Positions 46,442 through 53,855 of a DNA stretch of 64,000 nt are shown here, one piece after another (positions within the stretch are counted from its first letter, which is position 1; each line of letters begins with the position of its first letter). The DNA lies in the NCBI GenBank assembly GCA_029261855.1, contig JAJDAN010000060.1:36201-100200 (forward strand). Direction: 5' to 3'. A program made the translations under genes and the position numbers. This stretch comes from Deltaproteobacteria bacterium. GTDB lineage: Bacteria; Myxococcota_A; UBA9160; UBA4427. Under the pieces are notes generated by a model. That model worked only from the letters and a program-made list of their open reading frames with translations. It was not told where the DNA came from and did no database searches.

Positions 46442-47093
46442 GAGGTTCCTTTAGTGTACGGGCCGCGAGTGCGACGCAGATCGCAGCGGTGCCAACAGTC
46501 CGAAGTTTCAACCCGGCAGTCGGACGACCGCCGAATTCGACTATCAGAGCGCGGGACGCGGGAGAACGGTGGACGGAAGTGACGCCCCATTGAGAGCGCA
46601 CATCCGTTCGCGCGAGTGTTTACTAAAGGACGTCTGTGGATGCTCGGCAAAGCGATCTCCTCGTGAGAGAGAGATCGCCTTGTGTCAGAGCACTCTGCCC
46701 CTTGACGGGAGGGTTCCCGTCCGAGCCCAGCAGCCGGTCCCTTCTCACGGGGCGTCCGGCCTAGCTCGGTGGCGACATGTATTCAATCTTGAGGCGTGGC
46801 TCAGCCGCGCTTGGGGAAGTGTTCGACGAGGGAGGCGCGAAACTTTAACTGCCGGTTCACTGCGCCTTAGGTGCGGTGTGGGTGCTGGCATCTTCGCGCA
46901 CCCGGGTCGAAGGAGGAGAGGGTGGACCGAATGGGCGAGGGGCACGGCTACCAGCGGAAGGAACGCCTTGCATGATCGAGGCCGCCGATGCAGGGGACAC
47001 ATCTAAGCGGCGAAATCGGCTCCGCCAGCAACGCGAAGTTTTGAGGGTCTTATATCTATGCAGGTGCTTCCAACAATCCTGAGGAGATGACAG
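46442..47093. other. 652-bp island region without a supported gene
   Basis: No convincing coding frame; a 145-codon plus-strand frame at 46569 is Arg-rich and lacks a ribosome binding site. Two hairpins are seen: GCGATCTC/GAGATCGC (46652-46659 and 46671-46678) and GACGGGA/TCCCGTC (46704-46710 and 46715-46721). It presumably holds the promoter of the excisionase-like gene and control sites. Confidence 0.4.
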
Positions 47094-47291
47094 ATGGTCA
47101 AGCCACCAGCAGACCTACGCGCTCGCGGCGAGCGGCACGGCGGCGCAAAGCTATCCGAGCACGATGTGCGGGAGATCCGGCGGCGCTTCGAGGCCGGCGA
47201 GACGTTTCGCTCACTAGCTGAAGCGTTCAACGTTTCCACGTCGTGCATCGGGCTGGTACTGCACCGCCGCTGCTGGGCGCACGTCGAATGA
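47094..47291 (+). CDS. Small HTH protein, phage type (first of two)
   Basis: 65 residues from ATG 47094, preceded by TGAGGAGATGACAG. The sequence ERHGGAKLSEHDVREIRRRF followed by RSLAEAFNVSTSCIGLVLHR is the familiar resolvase/NUMOD-like helix-turn-helix found in many phage and island proteins, sometimes attached to HNH nucleases. Here it stands alone, with no nuclease domain. A protein of the same family is encoded at 52965 on the other strand. Probably a DNA-binding regulator; target unknown. Confidence 0.7.
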   Translation: MVKPPADLRARGERHGGAKLSEHDVREIRRRFEAGETFRSLAEAFNVSTSCIGLVLHRRCWAHVE

Positions 47292-47611
47292 CCGGTGGAC
47301 CGCTCGTTGATGAACATTTGCGACGGGAGCCGGGGGCGCTCTCGGGGCGTCTGCCCGCAGGAGAGACTGCGAAGCTGGATCCCTCTCTAAAGCCTTCCTG
47401 ACAAGCTGAAGCTGAACCACGGAGCGGGGAACCGCATTCGGGCCGTGGCCCGTGCTGAGCAATAGCAACAATGGATTCCGGGTGAACACCCGAGAGGAAC
47501 AGCTAGAGGACTACCCACCCTTACAGAGCCACCCGGAGCCAGAGATACCAGAGTCACTAGTTCAACCAGAGCCCCGAATTCACCCGTTCAACCAAGGAGC
47601 ACCAGACCACC
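47292..47611 (+). other. Leader region of the 393-residue gene, no gene seen
   Basis: 320 bp. A 93-codon frame at 47452 overlaps the next gene and looks spurious (Pro/Glu-rich, no ribosome binding site). The last 130 bp are purine/A-C rich and unstructured, ending in AAGGAG before the ATG at 47612. Confidence 0.35.
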
Positions 47612-48793
47612 ATGCCACCAGACACCAGCAAGCCACGCTCGAAGAAGAACTTCCTCTCCCTGATGGAGCGAGACGCCGGCCCGTTCGAGTCCTACGAGGA
47701 GCAACGGACGAAGAGGCCACTGGTCTTCCGTGATTCCGACCACGAGAGACACCACGAGGCACTCGAACGCTATGCCGGCTGGTGCGAGAGCATTCTGGTC
47801 ACCCTGAGCGTTGACTTCGGCGTGTACGAGCCCCGCTGGTTCCTACGGGCGTGGCGGCGGACGCTGCGGCGCTACGACGAGCTGAGACCCGGAGAGACGG
47901 TCAGGTACAGGATCACGGCGAACCGGGGAGCCTCGGGCGCCGAGCGGGCAAGTGCTCACGTCATCTTCGAGGACGCGGAGCCGTTCCCCGGCCTCACGAT
48001 CCTCCAATCGTCCTGGGAAGCCGAAACCCGGGGCAACTTCGTCATCACGGACGCCGGACACCGGGCATCGCTGTATCAGAGCAAGAACGCGACCGAACCC
48101 GGGGCTGTCGAGGAGCAATGGAACTCGAAGCTCAGCAGGGCAGAGTTAGGTTCGGAGGACGACCGGAACGACGGGCAGAGGCGCTCGGAGGCGCCCAGTA
48201 GGCCAAGCGCTGAACCTAGCGACCCCGAGGTCGGGGAGGACCCGAAAGCTCGCTGGAAGGCCGAGGTAGCGCGCCGTAGGGCTCGAAATGCGGAGACCCG
48301 GGCTGCCCGCAAGCAGAGGCGTAAGGCCGAGGAAGATGCGCTCCTTGTCCAGAACGATGGCGTCGAGGCCGCGGGGCGCCGTGCGGAGCCGGGAGCCAAG
48401 GCGGCTGATTCCAGCAATGGTCCCCGTTCCGGTCGCCGGGTTCACCTCGCCCTCCGCTTGGAGAAGCGCCGGGTTCGCACGCGGCTGGCGTGGGGCTACG
48501 TCGAGCCGAGCATCACCTGCCTCTTCCGCGATGATCTGGGCGGATCTGCCTCGTGGACGGGCAGGAACTCGAAGCCGGTGAACGCCAGGGGGTATCGCCA
48601 TCCCGGGCGGTACCCGATCCTGCGGAACGTTGAGCTTCAGGTCTCGGCGACGGTGAAGTCCGTCGAAGACGACGGGACCGTAGTCCTGACTCGCCCCTAC
48701 ATCCGCCTCGACCGGCAGCCCGAGGCCACGAAGCGCGCCTACGTCGAGCAGTGCGGCGTCGGCCCCAGCGAGGTGGGGCTGGGCGAGGAGTAG
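47612..48793 (+). CDS. Hypothetical protein, 393 residues
   Basis: ATG 47612 with AAGGAG 10 nt upstream. No family recognised. The N-terminal 165 residues look globular (LVTLSVDFGVYEPRWFLRAW; RYRITANRGASGAERASAHV). The middle (about 180-265) is a charged, probably coiled region, KARWKAEVARRRARNAETRA. The C-terminal 120 residues are again globular with beta-like stretches (RVHLALRLEKRRVRTRLAWG; RNVELQVSATVKSVEDDGTV). No signal peptide or membrane segment, so it is predicted to be cytoplasmic. Two hairpins follow. Role in the island unknown. Confidence 0.7.
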   Translation: MPPDTSKPRSKKNFLSLMERDAGPFESYEEQRTKRPLVFRDSDHERHHEALERYAGWCESILVTLSVDFGVYEPRWFLRAWRRTLRRYDELRPGETVRYRITANRGASGAERASAHVIFEDAEPFPGLTILQSSWEAETRGNFVITDAGHRASLYQSKNATEPGAVEEQWNSKLSRAELGSEDDRNDGQRRSEAPSRPSAEPSDPEVGEDPKARWKAEVARRRARNAETRAARKQRRKAEEDALLVQNDGVEAAGRRAEPGAKAADSSNGPRSGRRVHLALRLEKRRVRTRLAWGYVEPSITCLFRDDLGGSASWTGRNSKPVNARGYRHPGRYPILRNVELQVSATVKSVEDDGTVVLTRPYIRLDRQPEATKRAYVEQCGVGPSEVGLGEE

Positions 48794-48849
48794 CTCAACC
48801 TGCGGAAGCGAGGCGACAGCGCCGCCCGGAGTCAGGGCGTTTCGGGCCG

Positions 48850-48879
48850 CTCGCCTCGAAAAAAGTTGCCCGAGGCGAG
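48850..48879. terminator. Hairpin after the 393-residue gene
   Basis: CTCGCCTCG (48850-48858) and CGAGGCGAG (48871-48879) pair perfectly over 9 bp with an A-rich 12-nt loop. A weaker CGAG/CTCG hairpin follows. No T run on the plus strand. Confidence 0.5.
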
Positions 48880-49000
48880 AAAAATCTGTGCGCGCCGAGA
48901 AAATCCTCGCACCTCCGCAGATTTCGGCTCAAGTTTCCTCACGATTCCCCCGATAAATGACCGCGAGAGATCTTCGCCCGCAGATCGGTAAAGTTTCGGA

Positions 49001-49071
49001 GTCTGCTCGCGATGAGGTGTCAGGCCGTCGGTGTTCGGCGGCCGCCACGAAAGGACACCTCATGAGCAGAC
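49001..49071 (+). promoter_or_regulatory. Long inverted repeat that pairs with a ribosome binding site and ATG
   Basis: GTCTGCTC (49001-49008), 3 nt, ATGAGGTGTC (49012-49021) is complementary to GACACCTCATGAGCAGAC (49054-49071). The right arm contains the end of AAAGGA and the ATG at 49063. The 32-nt loop has a further GCCG/CGGC stem. In RNA this would hide the start; in DNA it would be a protein site of about 18 bp. Confidence 0.6.
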
Positions 49072-49397
49072 AGAACCGAAGCAAGGGCGCATCCCTTGGC
49101 CGGTCGCGTTCGGCCACGTCGCCCGCGGTTCTCGCCGACCGCCTCGGTGAACCTCTGCGAGACCGTACCGGCTTCCCGGGCCCGGTCATCCTCTGTTCCC
49201 CGATAGCCCCCGCTGTCGCATCCCGGAGAACACTCGGGCTTCGGCACCGGCCGGCCGGCTCCCCAGTGCCGGCAACGTGGCGTCTCGACAGGCAGACCAG
49301 CGGCAAAACGGACGCGCGTGTCCAATTTGCCGCTCACCTGCCGGTCCGCGAGTCCCCTCCCGGCCTTCCTTTCCTAAAGGAGCTGTGGCGGCAATGA
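49063..49397 (+). CDS. Doubtful small ORF in a structured region
   Basis: 111 codons from ATG 49063 with AAAGGA 8 nt upstream. The predicted protein is Arg/Pro/Ser-rich without recognisable similarity. The DNA is full of inverted repeats, for example AGCGGCAAA/TTTGCCGCT at 49299-49334 enclosing GGAC/GTCC. The region 48794-49427 may therefore be noncoding (an RNA, an origin or a control region) rather than a gene. I keep it because its start signals are good. Confidence 0.3.
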
Positions 49398-49427
49398 CGC
49401 CGCGACCAGATGAGAGGAAGTGAAGGA

Positions 49428-50078
49428 ATGAGAGTATCGAGCACGACTGTGGATGCCGAGAGTCTGAGGACACTCGCGGACAAGGCGAACCGAGAGCACC
49501 GGCAGGCAGCGAGCGCGGCCGGCCAAGCGATAGGGCACGCCGTGGAGGCAGGGAAGCTGCTCCAGAAAGCGAAGGAAGCTCTCCCGCATGGAAAGTTCAT
49601 CCCGTGGGTCGAGCAGAACTTTGCGGGGACGCCGCGTCACGCGCGGCGCTACATGAAGCTGGCGAAGTCAGCCGCCGAGAATCGGATCGACCCCGACGAG
49701 GTTTCGTCCATTCGCGAGGCTGAGCGCTTGCTGCGGGAGCAAGACGCGGAGCAGGCTCCTGACGAATACGAGCCTGAAGTCCAGGGCGAAGAGTACATGC
49801 GCTTCCCCTTCGATGGCGGGCCTCAGCCGGACGAGGCGGACAAGGGACGTGAGCCGGGGGTACCCGCTGACAAGGGCGCCACGGAGCCGTCGAAGCGTGC
49901 TGGGCGAGAACCGGCTCGAAAGCCAGACCTTGCAACCTCTGCATTCAACGCGATGGGCCGCTTCATCCACGAGGTTTCGGGCGAGGAAAAGGACCGCATC
50001 CAGGCGATCCGGGAACGCCTCGACATGGAGGAGTCCACGCTGCTGGTCCTCGCCTCGCAGGAGGGCCGACGGTCATGA
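49428..50078 (+). CDS. DUF3102-type protein
   Basis: 216 residues from ATG 49428, with GAGGAAGTGAAGGA upstream. The N-terminal 80 residues match the DUF3102 pattern of plasmid and phage proteins: AIGHAVEAGKLLQKAKEALP, HGKFIPWVEQNF and TPRHARRYMKLAKS. The middle is acidic and probably disordered; a C-terminal helical piece (FNAMGRFIHEVSGEEKDRIQ) follows. Such proteins are often found near replication or partition genes; the function is not known. The stop overlaps the next gene's ATG (ATGA). Confidence 0.75.
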   Translation: MRVSSTTVDAESLRTLADKANREHRQAASAAGQAIGHAVEAGKLLQKAKEALPHGKFIPWVEQNFAGTPRHARRYMKLAKSAAENRIDPDEVSSIREAERLLREQDAEQAPDEYEPEVQGEEYMRFPFDGGPQPDEADKGREPGVPADKGATEPSKRAGREPARKPDLATSAFNAMGRFIHEVSGEEKDRIQAIRERLDMEESTLLVLASQEGRRS

Positions 50079-50950
50079 GCAAGATGGAAGAAGGCGACCA
50101 TCCGAGCATGCAGGCAATCAAGGATCGCGGATGGACAGCCGCGCTGATGAGAGACTTTCTTGGTGAGCCGGACAAGCTCGTGAAGAATCCGCACTACCGG
50201 ACCGGCCCACCATGCAAGCTGTACGCCCTCGGTCGAGTGGAGACCGCGGAGCAACGGGCCGACTTTCAGAGGCGGATGGAGAGGATTCTCGCCCGCCGGC
50301 CGGCACGAAGGAGGGCGGCTAAAGAGCACGCCGATCGCGAGCGCCAGAAATTGGTTGATCTCGTGGAGTCCACGCCGATTCACGTCAGGCGGACGAACAA
50401 GCTCCTATCGCGTGCGATAGACCATTACAACGACTTCCGGCGGTACCACCCGAGCGGAGATCTGCGACTGGACTTCTTGCCCGCGACCAGACATAGCGAC
50501 CCCGCGTTTCTGCGCCGGATCACATGCAACTATGTTCGGCACGAGCTGACCGAGTACGATCACTTCCTGTACTCCAAGGTTCGCTCAAAGATCGGTTGCG
50601 AAGAGGCGTACCAGCGTTTTCGAGAGCGAGTGGACGAGGCGGTGCTGGAATACGTAGATAGCCGCATTCCCGCAGACTTGTCGGGAAGCGTACCGAGTAG
50701 TACGCATCAGGCGAGTGAATCCGAAGCAGTTCCCAGACAGCGCGAGGCTGAGGCCACTCATCCGCGTCGGATGACGATGCCGCCTCGCGATTCGAGTCTC
50801 ATCCGCAGGGCGCCCGGTCGTCGGAGTGTGGAGGGCCTCCCGGCTCTCGCGAATGCGTCGCCTCCCACTGTCGTGAGTTCACCGAAGGATAAGCCCTCAC
50901 TGTGCAACGTGCTGAACACACAGGAAGTCCTTCCGTATCCACTTTTCTAG
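50075..50950 (+). CDS. Hypothetical protein coupled to the DUF3102 gene
   Basis: 291 residues from the ATG overlapping the preceding stop. The N terminus, RGWTAALMRDFLGEPDKLVK then NPHYRTGPPCKLYALGRV, is a small motif I have seen at the start of many phage and plasmid proteins and is probably a winged-helix-like DNA-binding element. A basic helical region follows, then a segment rich in aromatic and charged residues (ITCNYVRHELTEYDHFLYSK). The last 100 residues are low complexity. No catalytic motif. Probably works with the DUF3102 protein. Confidence 0.65.
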   Translation: MSKMEEGDHPSMQAIKDRGWTAALMRDFLGEPDKLVKNPHYRTGPPCKLYALGRVETAEQRADFQRRMERILARRPARRRAAKEHADRERQKLVDLVESTPIHVRRTNKLLSRAIDHYNDFRRYHPSGDLRLDFLPATRHSDPAFLRRITCNYVRHELTEYDHFLYSKVRSKIGCEEAYQRFRERVDEAVLEYVDSRIPADLSGSVPSSTHQASESEAVPRQREAEATHPRRMTMPPRDSSLIRRAPGRRSVEGLPALANASPPTVVSSPKDKPSLCNVLNTQEVLPYPLF

Positions 50951-51163
50951 GTTCAAGTTTCTTGGCTCCCGGCTTCCAATACCTGTCGCCGGTCCAGCCT
51001 GCCAGCCTTGGCTCGGGTTGGGTGGCTATCTCACTTTCTTGCTAACAACAATCTCACTCGACTAACAACAATGCAACTCACTCAAGTTTCGTCGTCACCT
51101 TGCATTCGGCCTCCGGCACTCGACAACAGGGTAGATCGAACGTTCCGGGGAAAGGAAGGACAA

Positions 51164-51673
51164 ATGGTCAGCAGAGAATTGGAAGAAGTATTTTCGAAGT
51201 GGGCAGAATCTGCGTGGGCAACCACGGAGGGTGACTGGGACAAAGCCAAGGCGGCTTTTCTGGGAATCAGTTCTAGAGAATTGCCCAATCTAGATCCCGA
51301 CGATGCAGAGGAAATCAAGGCCGAGGTATGGCGATTCTTTGCCAATGCTCGAATTGCCTTTGTTGTTGAGAAGCTTCGAGCGCAGGCTCGGTCGAATGCT
51401 CCTGTGCCTCAGACGCGGGAAACTTCTGAGGAGGAGAAGGAACCCAAGAGGTACTTCTCCCGCAGAATGGCCGAAGCATCCATGGCGAACGACCACATTC
51501 GAATTGGGCCTTTCATGGAGCGGGCAGCTAGATCGGCGCCGGGATGGGAGGCGAAACTTCTGGAGCAGTTGCGAATCGTCGAGATGCTCGCCAAGGAGCG
51601 AGAGAAAGAAGAAGGGGAGAAAGAACCAACTGCCCAGGGCTCTGCGGGGGCATACGGCTGTGGAGCGGAATAA
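51164..51673 (+). CDS. Hypothetical protein, 169 residues
   Basis: ATG 51164 with a strong AAAGGAAGGACAA ribosome binding site; an earlier in-frame start at 51008 is not needed. Mostly helical and charged (LEEVFSKWAESAWATTEGDW; EAKLLEQLRIVEMLAKEREK), probably soluble. No family recognised. The DNA here is more AT-rich than the rest of the window, suggesting a different source. A strong hairpin lies 230 bp downstream. Confidence 0.6.
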   Translation: MVSRELEEVFSKWAESAWATTEGDWDKAKAAFLGISSRELPNLDPDDAEEIKAEVWRFFANARIAFVVEKLRAQARSNAPVPQTRETSEEEKEPKRYFSRRMAEASMANDHIRIGPFMERAARSAPGWEAKLLEQLRIVEMLAKEREKEEGEKEPTAQGSAGAYGCGAE

Positions 51674-52130
51674 CGAACCGCACTGAAGCAGCAATAGCAG
51701 AGAGAAATTGACCCCACCTTGCGGTTGCGGCTGCACGAGTCGAGATGGTAAGAGGGTCAAGAAAGGAGGCCACTGTTAGTGATATCGCGACAAGCGAAAA
51801 GAGAGGTCCACTAAAGTAAGCCTACCTACACATGGCACGGCATGGCGTGGCGGTTTCCACTCCAAAGCCCGGGGGCTCTACGAAGAATGCCCCACACGAA
51901 AGGGACCCACTCGGAACCTTGGTACCGAGTGGGTCCAGTGTTGTTGGAGAGCGGCCTCACGGGGCGTGCTTGTGGACCGTGCGCTGTGCCCGTGCATTCT
52001 ACGGCTCAACTACCGACGCACCGGCTGGCCCGGATCGCAGTCTTGGCGGCCATTGCGGCGTCTGGGGGCAAGTTGGGTGATGTTCCTGCGCGTCCATTGA
52101 CGGGGCGCATGGCCGACCGCGATTGGATCG
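51674..52130. other. Gap between convergent genes, with hairpin
   Basis: 457 bp; no supportable gene. Apart from the hairpin at 51903-51936, nothing was recognised. Confidence 0.4.
51903..51936. terminator. 12-bp perfect inverted repeat between convergent genes
   Basis: GGACCCACTCGG (51903-51914) and CCGAGTGGGTCC (51925-51936), with ACC/GGT extending pairing inside the loop. A likely bidirectional terminator between the genes ending at 51673 and 52131, though no T run follows; a protein-binding dyad is the alternative. Confidence 0.55.
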
Positions 52131-52718
52131 CTACTGGGATAGCCGCTTGATGCTCCTCTCGCTCATCCCGAAACACGCATTCGGAGAGCCCGGGTAAGTC
52201 TTGCACGGGTACTCGGCGATAATGGCTGCGGCGATGAAGACGCCATTGGTCAGATAGCGCCTGGGGCCTTGTCTCTCCGCGAGGTGCTTCAGTCCGTAGC
52301 TTGAGTGACGCCGGTTGATCGTCTTGATCGGCTCGATGTTCGATCCCAACCACCGCACCGTCCAGGCCACGTCATCGAGGCTACCCCTGAGTTTCTCGCG
52401 GTCCTCCGCCAAGATTCGAGCCTTCTCCCCCGGTGGCTTTCGTCCATGCTCGGAGAAGAGCCCAATCCCAAAGTCATTCAGCAATGGCTCCTGGGTCATG
52501 GCGATAGCGAGCCGGCGGCCCATTTCCGGGGTGTCAAGGAGATCCTTCCAACACCCGCAGCCAGCCTCGATCGCGACTACGTGCTGCGCCTTCTGAAGGG
52601 TGATCTTGCCTTCGTCCCGGAACACGGCAGAAATTCGGCGCCGTGCGTCATCATCGCCTCGATTGAATCCCTTGAGCAGGGCTTTCGCTCGGTCTCTGAA
52701 CCAACGGATGGTGTCCAC
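52131..52718 (-). CDS. Hypothetical protein with ankyrin-like N-terminal motif
   Basis: 195 residues from GTG 52718, preceded by GAGGATT. The N terminus (KALLKGFNRGDDDARRRISA; ITLQKAQHVVAIEAGCGCWK) resembles the short helical motif with a HVIAREHGF-type pattern common in plasmid and ankyrin-associated proteins. The C terminus has a conserved-looking block (GLKHLAERQGPRRYLTNGVF, AAAIIAEYPCKTYPGSPNAC). No catalytic motif. Probably a conserved phage or plasmid accessory protein; function unknown. Confidence 0.65.
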   Translation of the reverse strand: MDTIRWFRDRAKALLKGFNRGDDDARRRISAVFRDEGKITLQKAQHVVAIEAGCGCWKDLLDTPEMGRRLAIAMTQEPLLNDFGIGLFSEHGRKPPGEKARILAEDREKLRGSLDDVAWTVRWLGSNIEPIKTINRRHSSYGLKHLAERQGPRRYLTNGVFIAAAIIAEYPCKTYPGSPNACFGMSERSIKRLSQ

Positions 52719-52964
52719 TTCGAATCCTCACGCTCAATGGCTCGTATCGGCGCCCGCAAGACCACGAGCCGAACGGATAATTCGACAAGCGGAAGACAAT
52801 CAGGTGTGGACTGGCGGAGCCTTCGCGCGGGCGGCAGGCGTGTCCGACGCCTAGTTGCTCAGTATAGCGCGGGATGTCGGATCCTCGAAGAAGCGCCTGG
52901 GGTGCGGGCTACCCGATCACGCGCACCGAGGCTGCGGCTGATCGAGCCCGACCGCCCGGATCGC

Positions 52965-53171
52965 TCAAAGAGCCTCCCTCCACGTCTCTCCCGCCAAAAT
53001 CCGATCAATGCAGCTTCGACTCACGCCGTAGCGCCGGGCGAGCCACGCGCGCGAGGTGTCGGGCACCTTCGCCTCTCGCCGGATCTCGACCACCTGGGCG
53101 CGCGTCAACCTACTGTTCGGGTGAAGCTCGCCGAACAGTTTGAAGTTCCGTCGTTCCGTCTTCGGTTCCAT
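52965..53171 (-). CDS. Small HTH protein, phage type (second of two)
   Basis: 68 residues from ATG 53171 with a near-perfect AGGAGGAAAC ribosome binding site. GELHPNSRLTRAQVVEIRRE then AWLARRYGVSRSCIDRILAG and ETW is the same helix-turn-helix type as the protein at 47094. Small stand-alone DNA-binding protein, possibly a regulator of the genes to either side. It is divergent from the recombinase operon starting at 53628. Confidence 0.72.
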   Translation of the reverse strand: MEPKTERRNFKLFGELHPNSRLTRAQVVEIRREAKVPDTSRAWLARRYGVSRSCIDRILAGETWREAL

Positions 53172-53627
53172 AGTTTCCTCCTACTGCGGAAATAACACTG
53201 GAGGTCACGTCGGCACTCAGCGGGAGGTCACCGTGACGCCGGACTTCCCGCGCCGGGCGTGCTGGCGCCCCGCCATCGAGCGCCACCGAACCTGCGTCTC
53301 AGCAGCGCTACCAGCAGGGCGACATGATCCCGATGTTCTGGCGCGGTACGAGATCAGGCGCCCGAGCGGTCTGGCGCGGACGGAAAACACGGTCTCTTTC
53401 GGGTCAATTTGCATCGAAAACAGCCGAAAATCGAATCTGTCGCTCTGGGGTACACTTGAACGTTCCGCACAGTGTGATTACGCGTTTTCTCACGGCGCCT
53501 CTGCGCTGAAACTTTTCCGTAGAGACCCGGCCTTGACCGGGATCACTATCAACATTCGTGAACATTCCGGGACTTATCTCTTCAGTGAACCCCGCGTACA
53601 TGCGGAACGAGCTGAGGAGACCCGACC
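53172..53627. other. Divergent control region before the serine recombinase
   Basis: 456 bp. Frames on both strands here are not convincing. Seen: an 11-bp dyad GTCACCGTGAC near 53227, a CCCGG/CCGGG hairpin near 53526, and the direct repeat AACATTC at 53551 and 53561 (10-bp spacing, one helical turn), suggestive of an operator. It lies between the HTH gene and the recombinase operon. Confidence 0.45.
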
Positions 53628-53855
53628 ATGCCACCAGACGTTCATACTGCCCTGACCAGCGCCACCCGCGCAGCCAATCACCTGCGCGCGCGGCTCGCTA
53701 GCCTCGCCCGGGCCGTCGCCGAGAACGAGCCAGCCGCCATCGTCGCAGCCGCCCGCGCGCTGGCTGCCCGTGACGAGGCTTTCACCGCCAACCCGACAGA
53801 CTCACCCGACCGACCCGGAACAAACGCCGGGGTCGAACAGGGAGAGTCGTCATGA
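53628..53855 (+). CDS. Small protein translationally coupled to the serine recombinase
   Basis: 75 residues from ATG 53628, with GAGGAGACC upstream. Ala-rich amphipathic helices (AANHLRARLASLARAVAENE; IVAAARALAARDEAF) then a disordered tail. Its stop overlaps the recombinase ATG (ATGA). No family recognised. Small helical partners next to large serine recombinases can act as directionality factors, but this is only a suggestion. Confidence 0.65.
   Translation: MPPDVHTALTSATRAANHLRARLASLARAVAENEPAAIVAAARALAARDEAFTANPTDSPDRPGTNAGVEQGESS

Noticed and set aside
46569..47006. 145-codon plus-strand frame in the island
   Set aside because: Arg/Gly-rich, no ribosome binding site, spans two hairpins.
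53140..53655. Plus-strand 171-codon frame before the recombinase operon
   Set aside because: Overlaps the HTH gene and the next start, no similarity, no binding site.
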